Assembly: GCA_016302165.1 (NCBI GenBank)
Contig: JAEDOD010000031.1
Coordinates: 1 to 16,648, forward strand
Length of the DNA stretch: 16,648 bases
Source: Sphaerochaetaceae bacterium
GTDB lineage: Bacteria; Spirochaetota; Spirochaetia; Sphaerochaetales; Sphaerochaetaceae
Direction: 5' to 3'
How positions within the stretch are numbered: the first letter of the stretch is position 1; every line of letters begins with the position of its first letter. The translations under genes were made by a program, and so were the position numbers. The notes under the pieces were generated by a model. That model saw only the letters and a list, made by a program, of their open reading frames with translations, was not told where the DNA came from and did not search any database. This document shows positions 6,825 through 14,263 of the stretch, in pieces.

Positions 6825-6840
6825 ATGCCCTCCCGGGCAT
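6825..6840 (-). other. 5'-end hairpin of the predicted grpE mRNA, GGGA tetraloop
   Basis: On the minus strand ATGCCC and GGGCAT form a 6-bp stem around GGGA, also a GNRA-type loop. It begins about three bases after the predicted start near 6843. It includes the GGGAGG that would serve the alternative GrpE start at 6819, so that start would be masked while the hairpin is folded. Confidence 0.5.
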
Positions 6841-6849
6841 CTGTCTAAG

Positions 6850-6878
6850 AAGTTAACAATTGTCATGCCAAGCGTCAA
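6850..6878 (-). promoter_or_regulatory. Predicted grpE promoter, TTTGACG-N17-TAACTT
   Basis: TTGACG (6873-6878, with a further T at 6879) and TAACTT (6850-6855) are 17 nt apart, identical in both hexamers and spacing to the dnaK promoter. The last bases of the spacer also agree: A-A-T-T-G-T here and A-G-T-T-A-T at dnaK. It sits immediately after the stop codon of the coiled-coil gene. Confidence 0.55.
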
Positions 6879-6879
6879 A

Positions 6880-8910
6880 TCACTCGTCGTCAGAAACGTC
6901 AATCTCCTCTTCTCCGATGATGATATCCATTTCCTCTATGGCGTGACGGGCCTTCTTCCCTTCCTTATTCATGGCCTCTTCTGCCTTTCTCTTCTCTTCG
7001 ATGACCTTCTGCTGTCCCTTGAGCCTTACCAGGTTGGCCTCCTCATTGATTCTCTGTCTCTTGGCTTCGCTAGTGTCGTTGAGAAGCTTGTCCTTATCCT
7101 GGCAAAGTACATCCACTTCATCCTGAAGAGTCTTCTCCTCCTGCTGAAGGTTCCAGATGCTCTCCTTCAAGGCTGTAATCTGCTCCATCTGCTCATTGAG
7201 GCTGGCTTCACTGGTCTTTATCTTGTTGGAGTAGTCATTAAGGATATTCTCAGCCTCCTTGATCTTTCCATAGGCTGTCTCCTCAAGAAGCTTCTGGGAC
7301 TTTTCGCTCAAGAGGAGTCTATCTGTAACACCCTTCAGGAAGTCATCGCTTGTATCCCTGATCCTCTGAAGCTGTGTTCCAGCTGTCCTCTCAGCCTCGT
7401 CAAGGGCATCCTTAAGCTCCTCGCGGCATCTCTGGACATAGGCGATTCTGTCTCCCTCAAGGCGGTCTCCAGCCTCCTTGAAGCCGTTCTCCTTCTGGGT
7501 AAGATAGTCATTGAACTCTGCAACAAGGGCATCCCTGTCTCCCTTCAGGACTCCAAGGAGAGATTTCACCTCCTCCCCTTCTTCCGTCATGGATTTTCTG
7601 ATGTCTGAAAGTACATGATCCTTTTCCTCTATCAGTTCCCTTATAGACTTCTCAACTTCATCCCTTTCACTGAGGAGAGTCTTCCTGATCTCTTCCACAG
7701 TATCCTCCAGGGAGCTCTGGAGATCTGCTATCTTCTGCTCCACAGCCTTTTCGTTGTCTGAAAGCTTCTCCCTATAGCTGGCGATGGAAGCTGCAGTCTC
7801 CTCTTCAGCATCATTAAGCTTCTCCTCAAGAGTATTCTCTGTGCTCTTTATGGCGCTTATCAGGTCCTCAATGGCATTCTGACCGCTTCTATCCATCTGT
7901 GAGATCTTTTCGCTGCAGGCAGTCTCCATCTCCTCCCTGATGCTCTGGAGCCTTGTATCCATAGCCTCATTAAGCTCCGCAGAGCTCCTGGCCATGGACT
8001 CCTCCCTTTCCTTCAGGTCAGAGAAGATTTCGCTTCTCTTCTCCTCCAGCCTGGAGGATGAGGAATCGAAGGCTTCCTGAAGCTTCAAGGCCCTTTCATT
8101 CATTTCGCTGAAAATCAGGTCACGTCTCTCCCCAAGACTGGAAAGGGACTCGGAAAGGGACTGGGCGAAGGAGTTCAGCTCATTTTCTGAGGATGCAACC
8201 TTTCCCTCGATCTCATTTATCTTTGAATCAAGCTTCATGAGCTCAGCTTCTGCCTGGGCCTCCTGCTCCCTGCACATGTCATCATAACCCCTGCGCTCCA
8301 GGGCCACATATTCAGAAAGCTGGCTCTTTCCCCTTTCGATGGCTGCAGAGAACTGTTCAAGCATTTCCCTGTTCTCCTCCTTCTGGGAGGCAGATGCAGC
8401 CTTCAGGTCCTGCTCGGTGGAGGCCACAAGCCTTACATAATCTGCCTTAAGGCTTTCCAGCTGTGCAGAAAGACGCTCGAAGTCCCTCTGGGCCTGGATG
8501 GTGAAGTCCTTTACAGCTTCAGTCTTCCTTACCTCAGCCTGTACAGCGTAGACCCTGTTCTCAGCCTGTTCAGTCTGGGCCTTAAGCTTCTTCAGTGCGT
8601 TACCATAGTTCTCGCAGACTCCCGACAGCTCATCAAGCTCCTTCTGATGGACCAGGACCATGTCTATGGATTCTGCAAGATGATCCTGTACAGTGTTGGC
8701 ATATTCAATACGTGAAGTTATGTTCTGTTCGCAGTCTCTGGCGATTTCTGTGAATCTGTTCATGAAGGAAGTGGTCTCGTACCTGAAGTTCTTCACCTGC
8801 TGGTTCAGATTCTTCAAGGACCTGTCCTTCTTGTCTGAAGCCCTGAAGGCCAGAACAACTATGAGATTCAATAGAAAGCTTGCACCAATAAGTATATAAA
8901 AGGTATTCAT
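6880..8910 (-). CDS. Membrane-anchored long coiled-coil protein (spirochaetal SpiroCoCo-like)
   Basis: 676 residues. A single hydrophobic helix (about 4-22) near the N-terminus is followed by almost unbroken heptad-type sequence rich in E, K, L, A, S and Q, with very few prolines and aromatics. The acidic C-terminus ends D-V-S-D-D-E. The layout suggests an inner-membrane anchor with a long cytoplasmic rod. Spirochaetes are known for such proteins, and NCBI uses the family name SpiroCoCo; membership here is my inference from architecture and taxon. No enzymatic motif is visible. A role in envelope or cytoplasmic filament organisation, chromosome handling or scaffolding is speculative. The start is ATG at 8910 with AGGTGG 7 nt before it; a GTG one codon upstream would be only 4 nt from that site. 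The AGG of this site overlaps the stop codon of the HAD gene, so the two genes are coupled. Confidence 0.85.
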   Translation of the reverse strand: MNTFYILIGASFLLNLIVVLAFRASDKKDRSLKNLNQQVKNFRYETTSFMNRFTEIARDCEQNITSRIEYANTVQDHLAESIDMVLVHQKELDELSGVCENYGNALKKLKAQTEQAENRVYAVQAEVRKTEAVKDFTIQAQRDFERLSAQLESLKADYVRLVASTEQDLKAASASQKEENREMLEQFSAAIERGKSQLSEYVALERRGYDDMCREQEAQAEAELMKLDSKINEIEGKVASSENELNSFAQSLSESLSSLGERRDLIFSEMNERALKLQEAFDSSSSRLEEKRSEIFSDLKEREESMARSSAELNEAMDTRLQSIREEMETACSEKISQMDRSGQNAIEDLISAIKSTENTLEEKLNDAEEETAASIASYREKLSDNEKAVEQKIADLQSSLEDTVEEIRKTLLSERDEVEKSIRELIEEKDHVLSDIRKSMTEEGEEVKSLLGVLKGDRDALVAEFNDYLTQKENGFKEAGDRLEGDRIAYVQRCREELKDALDEAERTAGTQLQRIRDTSDDFLKGVTDRLLLSEKSQKLLEETAYGKIKEAENILNDYSNKIKTSEASLNEQMEQITALKESIWNLQQEEKTLQDEVDVLCQDKDKLLNDTSEAKRQRINEEANLVRLKGQQKVIEEKRKAEEAMNKEGKKARHAIEEMDIIIGEEEIDVSDDE

Positions 8911-8921
8911 CACTATTCCAC

Positions 8922-9614
8922 CTAAAATAACTTCCCTTTCAGTTCACTCCAGGAGGAGAAGACAATGTCTGCCTTTCCCTCTTCCTTTTTCTTTCCCAGG
9001 AGAGCAGTTCTCAGCCCTGCCCTTCCAGCCCCTTCAATATCCTTTCTAAGGCTGTCTCCTACATACAATATATCATGGGATTCCACTTTCATCTCATCCC
9101 TCATCAGCTCGAAGGGAGTAAGACAAGGCTTGTATCTTCCCCACTCTTCGCTGGAGAGGATCACAGAAAAGTAGTCCTCGATTCCCATGGCCTTAAGCTT
9201 GGTGCCCACAGGGAAGTCTGAAAGGACACCCAGCCTGTAGCCTCTTTTCTTCAGCTCCTCAATTGTCTCCACTACGCCTTCGTAGGGCTTTATTCCGGAA
9301 AAGAGCCTTTCATATCTGTCAAAGAATACCTTCTTCTCCTTTCCAATGAAGTAGCTGATGGATTCCTCATCGCTTCTATCCCACATATATCTGCACATTC
9401 TCTCTGCCCTCTCCTTCTCTGAAAGAGGCGGAAGGGAGAGGAAGCTGTCTTCGGTCCTTACCCTCTGCCTGGCCTTATTGTAGCTAAGGGCGAAAGGAAG
9501 GGAGGACAGGGAGGCCAAGGCTACTCGCAGCCTGGTCTGGAACAGGGGATAGAAGGTTCCATCGATATCAAAGCATACTGCCTTGATTCCTTCATTTTCC
9601 AGAAAACCACTCAT
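8922..9614 (-). CDS. HAD-superfamily hydrolase (phosphatase), substrate unknown
   Basis: 230 residues with all four HAD motifs: D-I-D-G-T (16-20, with the nucleophile D16 and acid D18), L-S-D (131-133), the motif III lysine in Y-K-P (K162) and V-G-D-S-x-x-x-D (185-192). A helical cap (about 25-100) between motifs I and II makes it a C1-type HAD like phosphoglycolate phosphatases, pyrophosphatases and nucleotidases. Such enzymes remove phosphate from small molecules through a phospho-aspartate; sequence alone does not give the substrate. Its ATG overlaps the der stop codon (ATGA), and the coiled-coil gene starts 11 nt after it, so the three form one operon. The first ten residues are unremarkable, and the start is fixed by the overlap. 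Confidence 0.88.
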   Translation of the reverse strand: MSGFLENEGIKAVCFDIDGTFYPLFQTRLRVALASLSSLPFALSYNKARQRVRTEDSFLSLPPLSEKERAERMCRYMWDRSDEESISYFIGKEKKVFFDRYERLFSGIKPYEGVVETIEELKKRGYRLGVLSDFPVGTKLKAMGIEDYFSVILSSEEWGRYKPCLTPFELMRDEMKVESHDILYVGDSLRKDIEGAGRAGLRTALLGKKKEEGKADIVFSSWSELKGKLF

Positions 9615-11167
9615 TTTCCCTTGGCCCTCTTCTTCTGCTTGGAGTTCCTTACAATGGTCTTGGCCCTTTCGGTCTCCTTGCCCATCCTTGCCTTTCCTCC
9701 CGGCTTTCTGGATATGCCCTTCTTGACGTTCTTTTCCTTGGTGTTACGTCTTATGACCTTCTGAATTTCAGCCTCTTCCTTGCTGGGTCCCTTGTCATTG
9801 AGGCTTGGATTCCTCTTTCTTTCCCTCAGGGAAATCTCCACAGGAACATAGGAGAAGCCCAGATCCCTTCTGATGCAGTTCTTCATGTATGAGATGTAGG
9901 TCTCAGGGAATCCATGGACCTTGTTCACAAAGAAGAGGAACCTTACAGGATTGGCGCTTACCTGGGTGCCATAGAGAACCTTGAAATAGCCTGTGGCTGA
10001 GCGTGGAGGCTCCTGGTCACTGGTCCAGCGCTTCATGGCCTCATTTACAAGGGAGGTGTCGATTCTCTTCTCCAGCTGTCTGTATACTGCCCACACCACA
10101 TCCAGAAGTTTTCCGACTTCCATGCCCTCCAGGGCTGAAATAGGCACCAGCGGAGCAAAGGAAAGGACAGGGAAAAGGAACCTTACCCTATCCTTGATGG
10201 CCTCAAGCTGGTTCTCAGGGCCCTTGAGCATATCGATCTTATTGAGGCAAAGCACCACTCCCTTGCCTCTTCTCACTATCAGCTGGGCAATCTTCTTGTC
10301 CTGTTCAGCCAGCCCTTCGTTGACGTCAATCATCAGAAGCACCACGTCAGCTTCATCTATGGTCTTGATGGCCCTGTTTACAGAGTAGTACTCCACGTCC
10401 TCCTCAACCTTGCTCTTCCTTCTGATTCCTGCCGTATCGAGAACTGTGTAATCAGTGCCCTTATACACAAAGGTGGCCTTCATTACGTCCCTTGTGGTAC
10501 CTGCTATGTCTGATACTATTGATACATCCCGTCCTGTCAGAAGATTGGTAAGGGTACTCTTTCCTGTATTAGGCTTACCCATGATGGCAAGCTTGATGGA
10601 ATCCGGCTCCTCGGGAATCTCCTCTGTCCTTTCCATGTTCAGCATTCCAAGGATTGTATCCTCCAGCTCCTCGATTCCCAGGCCATGGGCTGCAGAAATT
10701 CCCACAACCCTCTGGTATCCGTAGGAGAAGTAGTTCCACACCAGATCATCACGCTTCGGGTCATCAACCTTGTTTACAACAAGAATAACCTTATCTGTAT
10801 AAGGTCGCACCTCTTCCAGAAGCATCATATCCTCTGCTGTTATTTCCATGCAGTCCATCATGAATAGGATGATGTCGCTCATGGCAAGAATTGAAAGGGA
10901 CTTCTCAGTAACAGCGAAGTCCAGACCTTCCTTATCCAGCTTCACACCTCCTGTATCCACCAGAGTCACTGGATGGTTGCCCAATAGCCAACGCTCAGGA
11001 ATAGGATCCCTTGTAACTCCAGGAGTTGGATCAGTAATGGCTCTTCGCTTACCGATGAGTCTGTTGAACAGTGTAGACTTTCCTACATTAGGTCTTCCTA
11101 CAATTGAAATCAGAGGTAGATCTGTATCTATATCAGCCTTATTTCTTATATCAAGTTTTTCCATCAT
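9611..11167 (-). CDS. der: Ribosome-assembly GTPase Der (EngA) with a basic C-terminal extension
   Basis: 518 residues with the family's tandem G domains. G domain 1 has G-R-P-N-V-G-K-S-T (24-32), D-T-G-G (71-74) and N-K-V-D (132-135). G domain 2 has G-K-P-N-T-G-K-S-T (197-205), D-T-A-G (244-247) and N-K-I-D (309-312). A KH-like domain follows (about 365-450). Der acts in 50S subunit maturation and is normally essential. A lysine/arginine-rich tail (about 451-518) extends beyond the core and probably binds RNA. An acidic-neutral 15-residue leader precedes G domain 1. Two ATGs are adjacent; the first, with AGGA 7 nt upstream, is used here. It heads an operon with the HAD and coiled-coil genes and diverges from the GerMN-like gene across 138 nt. 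Confidence 0.96.
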   Translation of the reverse strand: MMEKLDIRNKADIDTDLPLISIVGRPNVGKSTLFNRLIGKRRAITDPTPGVTRDPIPERWLLGNHPVTLVDTGGVKLDKEGLDFAVTEKSLSILAMSDIILFMMDCMEITAEDMMLLEEVRPYTDKVILVVNKVDDPKRDDLVWNYFSYGYQRVVGISAAHGLGIEELEDTILGMLNMERTEEIPEEPDSIKLAIMGKPNTGKSTLTNLLTGRDVSIVSDIAGTTRDVMKATFVYKGTDYTVLDTAGIRRKSKVEEDVEYYSVNRAIKTIDEADVVLLMIDVNEGLAEQDKKIAQLIVRRGKGVVLCLNKIDMLKGPENQLEAIKDRVRFLFPVLSFAPLVPISALEGMEVGKLLDVVWAVYRQLEKRIDTSLVNEAMKRWTSDQEPPRSATGYFKVLYGTQVSANPVRFLFFVNKVHGFPETYISYMKNCIRRDLGFSYVPVEISLRERKRNPSLNDKGPSKEEAEIQKVIRRNTKEKNVKKGISRKPGGKARMGKETERAKTIVRNSKQKKRAKGK

Positions 11168-11187
11168 ATCGTTTTCCTTTTACCAGA

Positions 11188-11203
11188 AAGGGTATGCACC
11201 CTT
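11188..11203 (-). other. Small hairpin in the der leader
   Basis: AAGGGT and ACCCTT form a 6-bp stem around 4 nt, 20 nt upstream of the der start. A possible der promoter lies further up (TTGGAA, 18-nt spacer, TAGTAT), but it is weak. The hairpin would be in the 5' leader; no function can be assigned. Confidence 0.3.
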
Positions 11204-11270
11204 AAATACTATTCCATTTCAAGTCAAGATTCCAACTCTTGGAGAGAAAAATAAGAATACACTCCACTCT

Positions 11271-11298
11271 TTGCCCAAAGACACTTTTATTCTACAAT
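11271..11298 (+). promoter_or_regulatory. Predicted promoter giving a leaderless GerMN-like mRNA
   Basis: TTGCCC (11271-11276), a 16-nt spacer and TACAAT (11293-11298). A start site about seven bases on falls at 11305-11306, which is the ATG itself. This agrees with the lack of any Shine-Dalgarno before that ATG. The same TACAAT hexamer serves the predicted purD promoter. Confidence 0.5.
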
Positions 11299-11305
11299 CA
11301 AATAT

Positions 11306-11836
11306 ATGGAAAACAGGGACAACGGGCAAAAGTCATCCTTCAGATATCTCTTTGTACTATACATAGTACTGTTTCTCCTTGCCCTGCCTCTTTCTGTTCT
11401 GGCAATCCCAAATCTCAAGGCTAACCTTGAGGAGACAAGATTCCTGGAGCACTACGCCCTATGGAAAGATAAGGAAAGCGCCAAGGACGTAAGGAGCGTA
11501 AAGGTCGTACTGTCATCCTACAGCGGGCTGGTTGAGTCGGAAAGGACCATCCACACAGGCTACAGGGATCTTCTCCACTACACCCTGGAAGCTCTTCTCC
11601 TCTCTGAAACTGTGGAGGAGAAGGCAAAGGGCTTCATCTCGCTGATTCCTGAAGGCACCACACTTATTGGAGCTGTGGTCAGGGACGGAATACCTTTTGT
11701 AACACTATCCTCCCAGTTTCTCTCATGCCCAGACCCAGTAGAAGCCTCAGAGCAGATTGAAAAGACCCTCAGTCTCAATCTGGGAACAAAGGGCCTTGTA
11801 ATAATCTCGGAGGGGGAAGTGGTTGTCAGAAGGTGA
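11306..11836 (+). CDS. GerMN-domain-like protein with N-terminal signal anchor
   Basis: 176 residues. A hydrophobic helix (about 14-33), ending L-S-V-L-A, is a signal anchor or cleavable signal peptide, so the rest is probably extracytoplasmic. Residues about 64-172 resemble the GerMN fold first seen in the Bacillus sporulation protein GerM and common in non-sporing bacteria: leucine-rich L-L-H-Y-T-L-E-A-L-L-L-S, then L-I-P-E-G-T-T-L (113-120), I-P-F-V-T-L-S-S-Q-F (129-138) and a final V-I-I-S-E-G-E-V-V (165-173). The domain has no known catalytic activity and is often linked to the cell envelope. The match is by eye and moderate. There is no ribosome site before the ATG; a promoter is placed so that translation could be leaderless. 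It diverges from der and its last 11 nt overlap the convergent ymdB. Confidence 0.7.
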   Translation: MENRDNGQKSSFRYLFVLYIVLFLLALPLSVLAIPNLKANLEETRFLEHYALWKDKESAKDVRSVKVVLSSYSGLVESERTIHTGYRDLLHYTLEALLLSETVEEKAKGFISLIPEGTTLIGAVVRDGIPFVTLSSQFLSCPDPVEASEQIEKTLSLNLGTKGLVIISEGEVVVRR

Positions 11837-12611
11837 ACCTTTCTATCTTCAAAGCCTTTCCTGTAGTACAGTCAGCTTCCACCACCACTCCCTGGATCCT
11901 TCCCTTTCCTTCAGCCACTTCGCTCCTGATAGGAAGCTGGGTAAGCTGTCTTTCTATGGATTTTGAAGGATCGGAGCCTATGACCATATCCAGCACTCCA
12001 GTAAGACCCAGGTCAGTAATGTAGGCTGTACCCTTAGGGAGAATCTTTTCATCCCTGGTCTGTACATGGGTGTGTGTTCCAACTACAGCTGTAACAGTTC
12101 CATCAAGACTGAAGGCCAGAGCCTCCTTCTCTTCACTGCTTTCCGCATGGAAATCCACGAAGATCAATGGAGTACGCTTTCTCAGATTTCTTACCATGGA
12201 CTCAGCCTTTCTGAAAGGGTCGTCGATGCTCATCATATCCACCCTGCCCTGAAGATTAATGACAGCAATCTCAATGCCAGAAACAGACTTTACTGTCGCG
12301 CCTTTACCTATAGAGGGATCCGGGTAGTTAAGAGGCCTGAGGATATCGTCATTACGTTCCATGACAGAGAAGATCTCATCCTTCTGCCAGATATGGTTTC
12401 CGCTGGTTATGACATCCACTCCAGCTTCCTTCATTCTGGTGTAGTCATCAAGAGTAATGCCGAAGCCTCCTGCTGCATTCTCTCCATTGCATATGACGAA
12501 ATCTGCCTTGTATTCCCTAATGGCAGAAGAGAGCCCTAGAAACAGGGCTCCCATTCCACATTGACCGGATACATCTCCAATCATCATTACACGAAGTGTA
12601 TTCTTTGTCAC
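11826..12611 (-). CDS. ymdB: YmdB-family metallophosphoesterase
   Basis: 261 residues, typical of the TIGR00282/YmdB family. Dinuclear-metal ligands are visible: D13 in I-G-D, E44 in N-G-E-N, N72 and H73 in G-N-H, H155 in D-F-H-A-E, and H180 and H182 in G-T-H-T-H-V-Q-T. In Bacillus subtilis YmdB hydrolyses 2',3'-cyclic nucleotides and influences biofilm and motility gene expression; it is encoded next to rny there as here, suggesting a shared job in RNA turnover. The start is GTG, overlapping the rny stop by 4 nt, with GGAG 8 nt upstream inside rny. The 3' end overlaps the convergent GerMN-like gene by 11 nt, and no clear terminator is seen beyond it. Confidence 0.94.
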   Translation of the reverse strand: MTKNTLRVMMIGDVSGQCGMGALFLGLSSAIREYKADFVICNGENAAGGFGITLDDYTRMKEAGVDVITSGNHIWQKDEIFSVMERNDDILRPLNYPDPSIGKGATVKSVSGIEIAVINLQGRVDMMSIDDPFRKAESMVRNLRKRTPLIFVDFHAESSEEKEALAFSLDGTVTAVVGTHTHVQTRDEKILPKGTAYITDLGLTGVLDMVIGSDPSKSIERQLTQLPIRSEVAEGKGRIQGVVVEADCTTGKALKIERFTF

Positions 12612-14140
12612 TTTGCATACTCCACGACTCTAGTCTCACGGATGATGGTGACCTTGATCTTTCCTGGATATCTCAGCTCAGCCTCGATTCTCTCAGCAAT
12701 TCCTCTTGCAATCTTCTTTGCACCTTCATCGTTGACAGCATCGCTGTTTACAAGGATTCTCAGCTCCCTTCCAGCCTGGACAGCATATGCGTTGTCTACA
12801 CCATCGAATCCCTTTGCAATTCCTTCAAGAGCTTCAAGTCTCTTGATGTAGTTGTCAAGGCTTTCCCTTCTTGCGCCAGGGCGGGCTGCAGAGATGGCGT
12901 CAGCTATCTGTACGATAATGGCCTCAATGCAGATAGGCTCTGCATCGTTATGGTGGCTGAGAACACAGTTTACAACCTTAGGATCTTCACCAAGCCTCTT
13001 CACCAGCTCGGCACCAAGCTCGGCATGGTTGGCTTCACTTTCAGTCTCTGCTCCCTTTCCGATATCATGGAGAAGACCTCCACGCATGGCAAGGTCAGCG
13101 TCAGCACCTACTTCCGAAGCGATCATTCCTGCCAGGACTGCAACTTCCTTAGAGTGGAGCAATACATTCTGGCCATAGCTGGTCCTGAAATGAAGTCTTC
13201 CCAGAGCCCTGACAAGTTCAGTGCCCATATTGTGGATTCCAAGGTCGAAGATGACCTTTTCACCTTCATCTACAATGACTCTTCCGATTTCCTTGGAGAC
13301 CTTGTTTACCACTTCCTCTATTCTGGCAGGGTGGATTCTTCCATCCTGGACCAGACGTTCAAGGGCCACTCTGGCTATTTCCTTTCTTACAGGGTCGAAG
13401 CATGAGATTACAACAGCTTCAGGAGTATCATCGATGATGATATCCACTCCTGTAAGAGTCTCAAGGGTCCTGATGTTTCTTCCCTCACGACCAATGATCC
13501 TTCCCTTCATTTCATCTGAAGGAAGAGTTACGCTGGTTGTAGTGATTTCTCCTGATACTTCAGTTGCAAGTCTCTGGATTGAGGTTATGATGATGTCCCG
13601 AGCCTTCTTGTCTGCAGAAAGCTGGGCTTCCTGCTCTATCTTATTGATATAGACCTGACCCTCATGTTCAGCCTCAGCCTTCATTCCTTCAATAAGAATG
13701 TTCTTGGCCTCTTCACGGGTCATCTGGGCTACACGCTCATACTCCTCACCAAGCTGAGCTTCTCTTCTTTCGGCCTCTTCTTCCTTGGCCTTCAGAGCCT
13801 TTTCCCTTTCTCCCAGTTGTCTTGCTACAGAGTCATTCTCCTGCTGTTTGCGCTCAAGATTCTCCTCTTTCTGCTGCAGTCTTCTTTCGGATTTCTGCAG
13901 TTCAGCCCTTCTGTCGCGCGCCTCGCTCTCCTGCTGCTGCTGCTCCTTAAGGAGAATATCTCTGGTCTCCAGAATAATCTCCTTAGCCTTCGCATCGGCA
14001 TTCTTCAAAGCATTTTCTTCAAGGACCTTAGCCCTCTGTTCAGCGGAAGTCAATTTTAACTTCGCATATATGCAACGGCCGCCGAAGCCGATAGCAATAC
14101 CCACAATTCCAACCAGGAGATACAACAATGTCGTTACCAT
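12608..14140 (-). CDS. rny: Ribonuclease Y
   Basis: 510 residues, the usual size. One transmembrane helix (about 4-22) anchors it to the inner membrane. A long charged coiled coil (about 30-195) follows, then a KH RNA-binding domain with I-I-G-R-E-G-R-N-I (215-223), then an HD domain with the metal-binding H358-D359 in L-L-H-D-I-G-K and S-H-H-N-D at 396-399. RNase Y starts mRNA decay by endonuclease cleavage in bacteria lacking RNase E. The start used is ATG at 14140, six bases after a perfect GGAGG. A TTG at 14158 in frame would add six residues and place that ribosome site inside the gene. It heads a two-gene unit with ymdB, behind the rplQ terminator. A perfect TTGACA lies at 14200-14205, but no good -10 is found at normal spacing. 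Confidence 0.97.
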   Translation of the reverse strand: MVTTLLYLLVGIVGIAIGFGGRCIYAKLKLTSAEQRAKVLEENALKNADAKAKEIILETRDILLKEQQQQESEARDRRAELQKSERRLQQKEENLERKQQENDSVARQLGEREKALKAKEEEAERREAQLGEEYERVAQMTREEAKNILIEGMKAEAEHEGQVYINKIEQEAQLSADKKARDIIITSIQRLATEVSGEITTTSVTLPSDEMKGRIIGREGRNIRTLETLTGVDIIIDDTPEAVVISCFDPVRKEIARVALERLVQDGRIHPARIEEVVNKVSKEIGRVIVDEGEKVIFDLGIHNMGTELVRALGRLHFRTSYGQNVLLHSKEVAVLAGMIASEVGADADLAMRGGLLHDIGKGAETESEANHAELGAELVKRLGEDPKVVNCVLSHHNDAEPICIEAIIVQIADAISAARPGARRESLDNYIKRLEALEGIAKGFDGVDNAYAVQAGRELRILVNSDAVNDEGAKKIARGIAERIEAELRYPGKIKVTIIRETRVVEYAK

Positions 14141-14230
14141 TTGTATCCTCCCGAACAATATTATTTGTTGTGGACTATATTGCGATAAAGTTCAACAACT
14201 GTCAAGTTACATACATTTTGCCTTTAAACA

Positions 14231-14261
14231 TCAAACAAAAACCGCCACCCTTTGGTGACGG
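14231..14261 (-). terminator. Intrinsic terminator of the rpsM-rplQ operon
   Basis: On the minus strand CCGTCACC and GGTGGCGG pair over 8 bp (one G-U) around AAAG, followed by TTTTTGTTT. This is a classic intrinsic terminator, 70 nt past the rplQ stop, separating the ribosomal operon from rny. Confidence 0.88.
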
Positions 14262-14263
14262 CT

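Noticed and set aside
6069..6900. CIRCE operator (TTAGCACTC-N9-GAGTGCTAA) expected before grpE or dnaK
   Set aside because: I read both gaps on both strands and found no match or near match; the only N9-spaced repeat has different arms.
11829..11845. Quasi-palindrome at the ymdB/GerMN-like junction as a terminator
   Set aside because: The arms are imperfect, the loop is too small and there is no T run on either side.
12596..13405. Long plus-strand open frame of 269 codons opposite rny
   Set aside because: It mirrors the codon structure of rny, has no ribosome site, and its translation looks like no protein. The same holds for the 247-codon frame at 6865-7608 opposite the coiled-coil gene and the frame at 1538-2035 opposite purD.
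14204..14235. A third copy of the grpE/dnaK promoter before rny (TTTGATG and TAACTT)
   Set aside because: One mismatch and a 19-nt instead of 17-nt spacer, and no tetraloop hairpin follows. It is more likely chance in an AT-rich gap.
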